Part shown: positions 25,299 to 33,054 of the stretch, piece after piece
How positions within the stretch are numbered: the first letter of the stretch is position 1
Layout: each line of letters begins with the position of its first letter
Source: Candidatus Hodarchaeota archaeon
Lineage (GTDB): Archaea > Asgardarchaeota > Heimdallarchaeia > Hodarchaeales > Hodarchaeaceae
Length of the DNA stretch: 33,054 nucleotides
Assembly (NCBI GenBank): GCA_016840285.1
Contig: JAEOSR010000130.1
Coordinates: 1-33,054 of the forward strand
Reading direction: 5' to 3'
Position numbers and translations under genes: made by a program
The notes under the pieces: generated by a model
Told to the model about the DNA's origin: nothing
The model's database searches: none
What the model saw: the letters and a program-made list of their open reading frames with translations, nothing else

Positions 25299-27743
25299 GT
25301 GCAGTATGGATTTTTCAACGATGAAAATAAAGAATACGTAATTACTCGGCCAGACACACCTTTACCATGGATCAATTATCTCGGATGTGAAGATTTTTTT
25401 GGGATAATCTCTAATACAGCTGGAGGTTATACCTTCTTCCAAGATGCGCTTTTAAGACGTCTCACAAGGTATCGGTATAACAATGTTCCTCTAGATTTCG
25501 GTGGACGATATATCTATATTAGGGAAAACTCCTCTGGGGACTTTTGGTCACCCACATGGCAGCCTGTAAGAAAAAGACTTGATAAATATGAATGTAGACA
25601 TGGTCTAGGGTATACAGTAATAACTTCATCTTATCATGGATTTGAAGCTAGTATCCGATTCTTTATACCCTTACGAAATAACATAGAGATTTGGCAAATT
25701 AAACTACAAAATACAAGGGATCGTCCCTATGAGTTTTCAGTCTTCTCGTGCGTAGAATTTTGTCTTTGGAACGCTGAAGATGATGCTACCAATTTTCAAC
25801 GAAACCTTAACATCGGGGAAGTAGAAATTGATAGAAACACAATCTATCATAAAACTGAATTTCGTGAGAGAAGAAATCATTTTGCTTATTTCACGTGCTC
25901 TGAGGAACCTATAGGCTTCGATTCTCAACGGGATGTATTCCTTGGTGCTTATAGGAGCTGGGAACGACCAATAGCAGTTGAAAAAGGAGTTTCATTCAAT
26001 TCAAATGCTCCTGGTTGGTCACCAATTGGTTCTCACCATGTCAAAATAAAATTAAATCCTGGGGAATCACGTACAATCTTATATTTGCTTGGTTATCATG
26101 AAAATCCTAGCGACCGGAAATTTAATCCTCCTGATTCACAACAACTTAATAAGAAATTTGTTAAGGAAAGTATCAAACACTTTACGATCATTGAAAATGT
26201 AGAATCAGCATTTAACGATTTGTGCAAATATTGGGATGATAATCTGGCAGTACTTCAGGTGAAAACTCCAGATATTCATACAAACAGGATGGTGAACATT
26301 TGGAATCCTTATCAGTGTATGGTTACTCATAATTTGTCACGTTCAGCATCATTCTTTGAGTCAGGAATTAGTCGAGGAATAGGTTTCCGAGATGCGAATC
26401 AAGATCTCTTAGGTTCTGTACATATGGTTCCTAAGAAGGCACGAGAACGTATTTTGGACTTAGCATCTATTCAATTACCAAATGGGGCTACTTATCACCA
26501 ATTTCAACCCCTTACGAAACGTGGTAATGATAAGGTTGGTAGTAATTTTAATGATGACCCTCTTTGGTTAATTATAAGTGTATCAGCCTATATCAAAGAA
26601 ACAGGAGATTGGAAAATCTTAGATGAGCCCGTTGTCTTTGATAACAAGGCTGGAACCGAGCAACCACTTCTGGAACATCTTGAGAGGAGTTTTCAATATA
26701 TAATCGACCGTTTTGGGCCTCATGGTCTGCCTCTGATTGGTCGGGCAGATTGGAATGATTGCCTTAATCTTAATTCCTTTTCAACAGAACCAGATCAATC
26801 TTTTCAGACTACTACAAATAAGGATGGAAAAGTAGCAGAGTCAGTTTTTATAGCAGCTCTGTTTATTTTAGCTGCAAAAGAATATAGTGAAATGCTCGAT
26901 TACCTCAAATTGGGAGCTAAGGCAGAACCATATAAGCAATGGGCGGAGAAAATGGGAAATATTATTCTTGAACATGGGTGGGATGGAAATTGGTTTCTAC
27001 GAGCTTATGATGCCTCTGGGAATAAGATTGGATCTAATGAATGTAAAGAGGGTAAAATTTTCATTGAATCGCAAGGATTTTGCATTCTTGCTCGGGTCGG
27101 TTTAGAAAATGGATACGCAAGATCTGCTTTAAATGCAGTAAAAGAGCATTTGGCTACCCCACATGGTATTTTATTATTCCAACCTGCATTTTCTCGTTAT
27201 TACTTAAATTTTGGGGAAATATCTTCATATCCTCCAGGCTATAAGGAGAATGCAAGTATTTTTTGCCATGCAAATCCTTGGATTATGATTGCTGAAGCAA
27301 TCCTCGGTAATGGTAATCAGGCTTTTGATTATTATAGTCGTATCAATCCCTCTGTTCGTGAAGAGATCAGTGAAATCCATCGTTGTGAACCGTATTGTTA
27401 TACGCAAATGATCGCTGGACGAGATTCCTCGATGTTTGGTGAAGCAAAAAATTCTTGGCTCACGGGCACAGCAGCATGGAATTTTGTCGCGATCACGAAT
27501 TATATCTTAGGGATTAGTCCAACTTTTACTGGATTAAAAATTTCTCCAGTGATTCCTGAAAATTGGTCTGGATTTCAAGCGAAAAGAGTATTTCGAGATA
27601 TTTCATATAATATTTCTGTTATTCGCAAAGGAGCAGGAGATAGAGTTACTATGGAAGTTAATGGCAATCAGATCGAAGGAAATATTGTCCCTTCCTCCCT
27701 CTTAAAGTCATCAGAGGTAGACGTGAAAATCACAATTATATAA
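25299..27743 (+). CDS. Cellobiose phosphorylase (GH94)
   Basis: A cytosolic enzyme converting cellobiose and phosphate to glucose-1-phosphate and glucose. The sequence follows characterised cellobiose phosphorylases along its whole length (814 residues): YGFFNDENKEYVITRPDTP, LTRYRYNNVP, YECRHGLGYT, FCLWNAEDDATNFQRNL (155-171), HNLSRSASFFESGISRGIG (344-362), GFRDANQDLLG, GPHGLPLIGRADWNDCLNL with the catalytic Asp in DWND (484-487), SFQTTTN (501-507) and AKNSWLTGTAAWNFVA. The start is GTG 25299-25301 with GAAGGG about 6 bases upstream; it gives the usual N-terminus. It is divergent from the second GH94 gene and convergent with the TrmB-like gene (23 bases apart). An operator copy lies 155 bases upstream, in line with substrate-controlled expression. 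Confidence 0.95.
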   Translation: MQYGFFNDENKEYVITRPDTPLPWINYLGCEDFFGIISNTAGGYTFFQDALLRRLTRYRYNNVPLDFGGRYIYIRENSSGDFWSPTWQPVRKRLDKYECRHGLGYTVITSSYHGFEASIRFFIPLRNNIEIWQIKLQNTRDRPYEFSVFSCVEFCLWNAEDDATNFQRNLNIGEVEIDRNTIYHKTEFRERRNHFAYFTCSEEPIGFDSQRDVFLGAYRSWERPIAVEKGVSFNSNAPGWSPIGSHHVKIKLNPGESRTILYLLGYHENPSDRKFNPPDSQQLNKKFVKESIKHFTIIENVESAFNDLCKYWDDNLAVLQVKTPDIHTNRMVNIWNPYQCMVTHNLSRSASFFESGISRGIGFRDANQDLLGSVHMVPKKARERILDLASIQLPNGATYHQFQPLTKRGNDKVGSNFNDDPLWLIISVSAYIKETGDWKILDEPVVFDNKAGTEQPLLEHLERSFQYIIDRFGPHGLPLIGRADWNDCLNLNSFSTEPDQSFQTTTNKDGKVAESVFIAALFILAAKEYSEMLDYLKLGAKAEPYKQWAEKMGNIILEHGWDGNWFLRAYDASGNKIGSNECKEGKIFIESQGFCILARVGLENGYARSALNAVKEHLATPHGILLFQPAFSRYYLNFGEISSYPPGYKENASIFCHANPWIMIAEAILGNGNQAFDYYSRINPSVREEISEIHRCEPYCYTQMIAGRDSSMFGEAKNSWLTGTAAWNFVAITNYILGISPTFTGLKISPVIPENWSGFQAKRVFRDISYNISVIRKGAGDRVTMEVNGNQIEGNIVPSSLLKSSEVDVKITII

Positions 27744-27766
27744 TAATCCTGGTCTTTTTCCTAAAA

Positions 27767-28933
27767 TTAAAGACTAATGGTTATTTGATCTGCTGCGATG
27801 TCTTCATATATAGCACCAAAACCTCCAACAGAAAGTTCAACCCCCTGATCAGTTTCTATATAAATCGTGAATATACCAGATTCCCAATTTTTGTATAATC
27901 TTGACACTCTACCAACTTTTAAGATTGGTTCGCCAATCTTTGCATTTTTCCCTTTAACTACAATCTGTGGAGTTAAACTTTTGTTTAACAGTCTTTCAAT
28001 CTCCTCTACCATATTGACAATGTGGATAAAAGTACTTGGCAAGGGTGTATCTCGAAAAACGGTGATTGGTTTTCCTAACCTCCAATTCAAAAAGAAGAAA
28101 TGATCTATAAGAGTATCAATGAGATCAATTTCATCAATTACTTGCGCGCGAACAAATTCAGGATCCATTGGTTTGTGTAATTCAAATCCCTTAAAATTCC
28201 ATTGAATTGCTCTAGACCTATCTAATATGATATATGGCATTGGGAAACTTGGTCTTCTTCTTAATCGTAGGAAGTTCAAGCCTTCTAAGAAAAAATCAGT
28301 GTCAGTTCCTTCTTCGAAATTTGAGACACAAGAAATTATAACCTTTCGCTTTGATGCTGAAATTAAAGAATCCTTAAGCATTTGGATAAAAGGAACATCA
28401 GCAGAAATTAAAATTTCATGTTTTGCTTTTGTAATCATAATATTTATAATGTTAATAATGTTATCTCTTCCTAATATCTCCCATATTCCACTTTCAAATT
28501 CAGTCATAGAGATAAATAATTTCTCAAGCTCTTTTACTGCTTCTTCTTTAGCATAGGTGAAATAAGCAAAGAGATTACCCAGTCCGATTGCTGGTTCAAA
28601 CGCACGATAACTTTTTGCTGTTCGTTTTTGATCCTCAGTAATTTTATCAATCTGAGTCTTTGGTGTGATTAAACCATACTTAACCAAGTTTCTTAATGTA
28701 TCGTATGCCCGAGGATGGGGAATACCAGTTTTCTTTACTATTTGAGTGACGTTTTGTTCGTTACCTCCACTTTCAACCAACGTGATATAAGCCTGAATCT
28801 CATATTTTGTCAAACCCAAACGTCGTAAAAGGGCATGTAAGCGCCAATTTGCTTCAGGTATATGTGCAGATTTATATTGTTGTAATAGCTGTTTGAATTC
28901 TTCTAAGACATCTGGGTCATTCTTCTGGGTCAT
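27767..28933 (-). CDS. TrmB-family sugar-responsive transcriptional regulator
   Basis: A 388-residue regulator. A winged helix-turn-helix of TrmB type occupies about 34-95 (LLRRLGLTKYEIQAYITLVESGG, then VTQIVKKTGIPHPRAYDTLRNLVKYGLI), followed by a linker/coiled segment and the C-terminal TrmB sensor domain that in relatives binds sugars (e.g. IWEILGRDNIINIIN at about 150-164, PMPYIILDRSRAIQWNFKG near 230-250). At 388 residues it is longer than the Thermococcus TrmB. It is next to the cellobiose phosphorylase and is the only regulator in the window, so it is the best candidate for binding the five operators, whose TACT-N3-AGTA core matches the TrmB site known from Thermococcus. Whether it activates, represses or both is not known. 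ATG 28931-28933 starts it; repeats over its promoter suggest autoregulation. Confidence 0.92.
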   Translation of the reverse strand: MTQKNDPDVLEEFKQLLQQYKSAHIPEANWRLHALLRRLGLTKYEIQAYITLVESGGNEQNVTQIVKKTGIPHPRAYDTLRNLVKYGLITPKTQIDKITEDQKRTAKSYRAFEPAIGLGNLFAYFTYAKEEAVKELEKLFISMTEFESGIWEILGRDNIINIINIMITKAKHEILISADVPFIQMLKDSLISASKRKVIISCVSNFEEGTDTDFFLEGLNFLRLRRRPSFPMPYIILDRSRAIQWNFKGFELHKPMDPEFVRAQVIDEIDLIDTLIDHFFFLNWRLGKPITVFRDTPLPSTFIHIVNMVEEIERLLNKSLTPQIVVKGKNAKIGEPILKVGRVSRLYKNWESGIFTIYIETDQGVELSVGGFGAIYEDIAADQITISL

Positions 28934-28950
28934 ATATTCTTACAACCTTA

Positions 28951-28980
28951 AAATGTCACTTAAATGTCTCTCCTGACATT
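28951..28980 (-). promoter_or_regulatory. Repeat cluster over the regulator's transcription start
   Basis: AAATGTC occurs at 28951-28957 and again at 28962-28968, exactly 11 bases apart (one helical turn), and AATGTCA (28952-28958) has a perfect inverted copy TGACATT at 28974-28980. The cluster starts 18 bases upstream of the regulator's ATG and overlaps the region where transcription would begin given the TATA box at 28994-29003, so it could be an autoregulatory operator. Confidence 0.4.
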
Positions 28981-28993
28981 ATACTTGATTTTA

Positions 28994-29003
28994 CATATAA
29001 ATA
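28994..29003 (-). promoter_or_regulatory. Candidate TATA box of the TrmB-like gene
   Basis: On the minus strand this reads TATTTATATG. About 26 bases downstream would put the transcription start near 28968-28970, inside the AATGTCA repeat cluster, leaving a leader of about 35 bases before the ATG. Confidence 0.45.
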
Positions 29004-29048
29004 TTGGTCAGTTTATTCTTATCTGAAAATTCCTGAATTTGAAGACAA

Positions 29049-29855
29049 TTAAGAGAGATAATACAATCCTATTGTGCAGCACTCTTCGAATTGCATTTTT
29101 CGATACAAATGAACTCCCATTGGTGACGCTTTCAATACTCCATAGTTATAACCTAAACTTCGGGCTTTAAGGAGAGGTATTTTAGTCATAAACGTACCAA
29201 TACCTTGTCTTCTAAATTCAGGCATAGTAGCTACATTAAAAACGGCAGCAACACCTGCAGCATGGAATAGAATTGAGACTGCTACAGGTTCCTTGCTTAA
29301 AAAACCAATGTATCTTATCCAAGGGGAACTCTTATCAGTCCCTAGGGTCTTTTCAAAATCATAAATGTGCTTCGTAAATGAAGAATCTGCCTCAAATGCT
29401 TTTGATTGTGTTTCAGCCCAGATTTTCAAGAGGTTGTCATTATTAACTTGTTTAAAGGAGAACTCTGAGGGGAATTTCAACTCACCTTCTAGATTCTCTA
29501 GATCATAAAACATTCCTGGCATTTCAAAGCTTTTCTTTAAGCCTTGGTCTATCAAAGAATCCCCTAAATCTTCAGGTTCAGTTGTAGGGCCAACCCACCA
29601 AATCATTGGCACTTTTTGTTTCTTAAAAGGTTTCAGAGCGTTTTGGATTTGCCCTTCAATATCATCCGATAATTTTGCGCCTACAATTAAGTTTAGAATA
29701 GACACTGGAAGGCCTGAAATAACCCTAACCATATTATTTTCGTCATAAAAAATAGCTAGTGGAGATTTTGCGTAAAATTTTACCTGTTCGATCAGATTTG
29801 CTTCGAGAGCTGCTCCTATAGCTGAAGCTGACATGTAACGTAAAACATCGTTCAC
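29049..29855 (-). CDS. GNAT-family N-acetyltransferase
   Basis: A 268-residue protein with a GNAT acetyltransferase domain in its C-terminal half. The acetyl-CoA loop is MPEFRRQGIGTFMTK (211-225, core RRQGIG), following the strand GVAAVFNVAT, and the domain closes with GVLKASPMGVHLYRKMQFEE. The N-terminal half (about 1-125, with ALEANLIEQVKFYAKS and PMIWWVGPTTEPEDLG) resembles the extra domain of two-domain GNAT proteins found in archaea and bacteria. The acyl acceptor is unknown. The start is GTG 29853-29855 with GAGGT 5 bases upstream. It follows the thioredoxin-fold-like gene by about 120 bases on the same strand. No direct link to glycan use is evident. Confidence 0.88.
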   Translation of the reverse strand: MNDVLRYMSASAIGAALEANLIEQVKFYAKSPLAIFYDENNMVRVISGLPVSILNLIVGAKLSDDIEGQIQNALKPFKKQKVPMIWWVGPTTEPEDLGDSLIDQGLKKSFEMPGMFYDLENLEGELKFPSEFSFKQVNNDNLLKIWAETQSKAFEADSSFTKHIYDFEKTLGTDKSSPWIRYIGFLSKEPVAVSILFHAAGVAAVFNVATMPEFRRQGIGTFMTKIPLLKARSLGYNYGVLKASPMGVHLYRKMQFEECCTIGLYYLS

Positions 29856-29975
29856 TGTTAACCTCTCACTAATGTTTTAGATTCGTGGGTATTGTTTTAT
29901 TTAAAACACTCAGGCCTAAAGTTAAACTTTGCGCTGTAGGCAAATTTTCATAACAGTAAGCAAGCTAATGAGCTA

Positions 29976-30338
29976 TTAAAAAAAACTAGCGAGTTGATCA
30001 ACACTCGTTATTGATGGTAATTTTTCCCCATTAATTATAAATTGGGGAGTTCTCATTGAACCTTTTAACAATAGTCTTATTCGTTGGGAAATATGCTTTG
30101 AGATATCAACAACCTCAATCTCAACACCTGTATTCTCATGAAGCTTTTCAGCAATCATCAATGCTTCCCAATCCGCATCGGAGTAGTACCTATCATGAAA
30201 ATAGGTGCCTTTTTTTAGTCCAAGAAAGGGCCTCCATGCTCGGGCACACCCAAATGTTCCTCCCTCTCTATCTACAGCACCAAGTGTATCTATACCGCTT
30301 GACTGCACATAAAGAACAATTTTTTCATTGGTCTTCAA
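29976..30338 (-). CDS. Small protein, possible thioredoxin-like fold without CXXC
   Basis: A 120-residue protein I cannot place in a named family. The pattern suggests a thioredoxin/glutaredoxin-like fold: a first strand IVLYVQSSG, a helix DWEALMIAEKLHENTG, a second strand VEIEVVDIS, then MRTPQFIINGEKLPSITSVDQLASFF, where TPQFIINGE has the look of the cis-proline strand. The usual redox CXXC is absent; the single cysteine is Cys31 in TFGCARAWRPF. DxxYYSDADWEAL in the middle is acidic. The start appears to be TTG at 30336-30338, as no in-frame ATG is near the N-terminus and no strong ribosome binding site is seen. It lies between the GNAT gene and the divergent GH1 gene. Confidence 0.65.
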   Translation of the reverse strand: MKTNEKIVLYVQSSGIDTLGAVDREGGTFGCARAWRPFLGLKKGTYFHDRYYSDADWEALMIAEKLHENTGVEIEVVDISKHISQRIRLLLKGSMRTPQFIINGEKLPSITSVDQLASFF

Positions 30339-30503
30339 AACAAGTCACTTCTCTAATTGTAAACTATCCTTTCTTAAATAATCTTGTGACCTCTGCAAAT
30401 CTTGCGACTTAACTAACTTGAACTACAAACAATGAAGCTTCAATAAGTATTAATATGTAGTAAAAAGCGTTGGATAAATAATCGAATTATAAAAGAAGGA
30501 TAA

Positions 30504-31895
<1,392 letters not shown>

Positions 31896-32011
31896 ATCAC
31901 ACTATCAATAAGAGTACTGCTCATTATTTGGTAAGATAACCTCTTTGAGTATAATCATTAATACTGGGTAACGTCAAATACAATGTACAAGGTATAAGGA
32001 ATGATCCTCTG

Positions 32012-33054
32012 TTGAAGTTGAAACGATCTCAGCTTTTGATCTTTTACATCTTACCAATCATTCTTCTTATACCCTTTTCTCATCAACTTGGGTTTGAGCT
32101 GGCTGTTAATGACACGAAAAGCTTAATGCATGATTCTAATGACATCTTTACATCCCCTCAAACATCAAATACTACTTCTGAGGATTTTTTTGATTTGAAA
32201 CGAACGGAGGACGATGCTTATGTTATTTATTCAGGAGAAGCTTTTGATGGGTATAATATCTTTCAATTTCGGGATTTTACTAAAAATGAATATGATTTTC
32301 GAATGACAGACATGGATGGAAAAATAATCCATGAATTTCCAGGTAAGAATACTTTCAGTTATGGTCACCCTATTAATTCCACAACATTATTACTACGAAC
32401 TAGTGGAGGTGTATATTTCTGGAACATTGAGATAGGTGATAGTCAAATATTTCCAGTCGGTAGTCATCATGATATTTCCTATAATCCTAAAACTAAAACT
32501 TTTATGACTCTATTAGAAACAAGAGTCTATCGCGGACAATATCCTTATCGTTATGATATAATTCGGGAAGTTAATATGATGGGAGAGGTTATTTGGGAGC
32601 TAAATACAAGTTCATTTATTCCATTAGAATGGTGGACTGGAGAATACGATGGAGTCGTACGAGACATTTCTCATTCAAATTCTGTTTTTTGGGATATAGA
32701 AGAAGATATGATCTTTATTCTTTGCCGAAATCTAAATACATTTTTCAAGATAGATCATTCATCGGGTGATATTGTTTGGGGATTAGGTGAGCATGGTGAT
32801 TTTACACTTTTTGATCATAAAGGGAATCAACGTCATAACCTTTTTTATCATGCACATGCACTTGAGAAAGTGGATAAGAACACCTTTATTCTGTTTGATA
32901 ATGATTATCTGAACCAAACAAATCTTCATAGTCATCAATCACAAATGCTTGAAATAACAATCAATGAAACTTCCATGATAGCAAAGACATCTTGGTTTTG
33001 GAGAGGAACACCTGATTATTATAGCGCGTATTGGGGTGATGCAGACAGATTACC
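32012..33054 (+). CDS. Arylsulfotransferase-like secreted protein, 5' part only
   Basis: An open frame from TTG 32012 runs 347 codons to the right edge without a stop. Residues 1-25 form a signal peptide or anchor (LKLKRSQLL, then FYILPIILLIPFSHQ). The rest has the beta-propeller layout of the arylsulfotransferase (ASST) family: EYDFRMTDMDGKIIHEFPG, SYGHPINSTTLLLRT, SHHDISYNPKTKTF, KIDHSSGDIVWGLGEHGDF and FYHAHALEKVDKNTFILFDN, with paired histidines around the propeller axis. In bacteria such enzymes move sulfate between phenols; many archaeal relatives have no tested activity. AAGGA about 11 bases upstream is a weak ribosome binding site, and the TTG at 32018 is an alternative start. It follows the GH1 gene by about 115 bases on the same strand. 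Confidence 0.75.
   Translation, partial: MKLKRSQLLIFYILPIILLIPFSHQLGFELAVNDTKSLMHDSNDIFTSPQTSNTTSEDFFDLKRTEDDAYVIYSGEAFDGYNIFQFRDFTKNEYDFRMTDMDGKIIHEFPGKNTFSYGHPINSTTLLLRTSGGVYFWNIEIGDSQIFPVGSHHDISYNPKTKTFMTLLETRVYRGQYPYRYDIIREVNMMGEVIWELNTSSFIPLEWWTGEYDGVVRDISHSNSVFWDIEEDMIFILCRNLNTFFKIDHSSGDIVWGLGEHGDFTLFDHKGNQRHNLFYHAHALEKVDKNTFILFDNDYLNQTNLHSHQSQMLEITINETSMIAKTSWFWRGTPDYYSAYWGDADRL

Noticed and set aside
29893..29910. Short hairpin GTTTTATTTAAAAC between the GNAT and thioredoxin-like genes
   Set aside because: A six-base AT stem is expected by chance in DNA of this composition.
30056..30412. 118-codon plus-strand frame over the thioredoxin-like gene
   Set aside because: The opposite strand has the more protein-like sequence with alternating strands and helices; this one is its shadow, though the minus-strand gene itself is only moderately certain.
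30456..30466. TGTAGTAAAAA before the GH1 gene as an operator copy
   Set aside because: Only the right half and flank fit the consensus; the left TACT half is absent.

Overview
The window looks archaeal: AT-rich DNA, a TrmB-family regulator whose likely operators fit the archaeal TACT-N3-AGTA pattern, Shine-Dalgarno sequences of AGGTGA/GAGGT type, frequent TTG and GTG starts, T-run terminators, a NosD-like beta-helix surface protein, and a solute-binding protein with a C-terminal membrane anchor. The NosD protein and the gene mix would suit an Asgard-type archaeon, but the sequence alone does not settle the phylum. I see no rRNA, tRNA, CRISPR array, insertion sequence or integrase.

Layout. 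1-415: 5' part of a secreted protein gene (minus). 824-6966: GH3 beta-glucosidase (minus), divergent from a zinc alcohol/polyol dehydrogenase and a GH2 beta-mannosidase (plus). 7101-13013: accessory genes: a broken luciferase-like oxidoreductase, a Rid-family protein, a DUF362 protein, a DinB-like protein, a Gfo/Idh/MocA oxidoreductase, a maltose-acetyltransferase-like protein and an anchored beta-helix protein. 13129-13236: a decayed GH94 gene fragment. 13307-15657: GH130 mannoside phosphorylase and a cellobiose/mannobiose 2-epimerase, convergent. 15948-22014: an Opp/Dpp-type sugar transporter (binding protein on plus; two permeases and two ATPases on minus). 22422-27743: two divergent GH94 phosphorylases, one a clear cellobiose phosphorylase. 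27767-28933: TrmB-like regulator. 29049-31895: GNAT enzyme, thioredoxin-fold-like protein and GH1 beta-glycosidase. 32012-33054: 5' part of an arylsulfotransferase-like secreted protein.

The genes form a locus for using beta-linked gluco- and manno-oligosaccharides. The transporter would import short beta-glycans. GH94 and GH130 would split them with phosphate to sugar-1-phosphates, saving ATP. The epimerase would convert the reducing-end sugar of mannobiose or cellobiose, and GH1, GH2 and GH3 would hydrolyse the rest. None of these enzymes has a signal peptide, so the work is cytosolic.

The most interesting signal is a shared operator, YACTNNNAGTARTAWAA. Five copies lie only in front of the binding protein, the permease operon and the two GH94 genes; the TrmB-like gene sits next to them. 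The regulator's own promoter carries a different repeat (AATGTCA) that may serve autoregulation.
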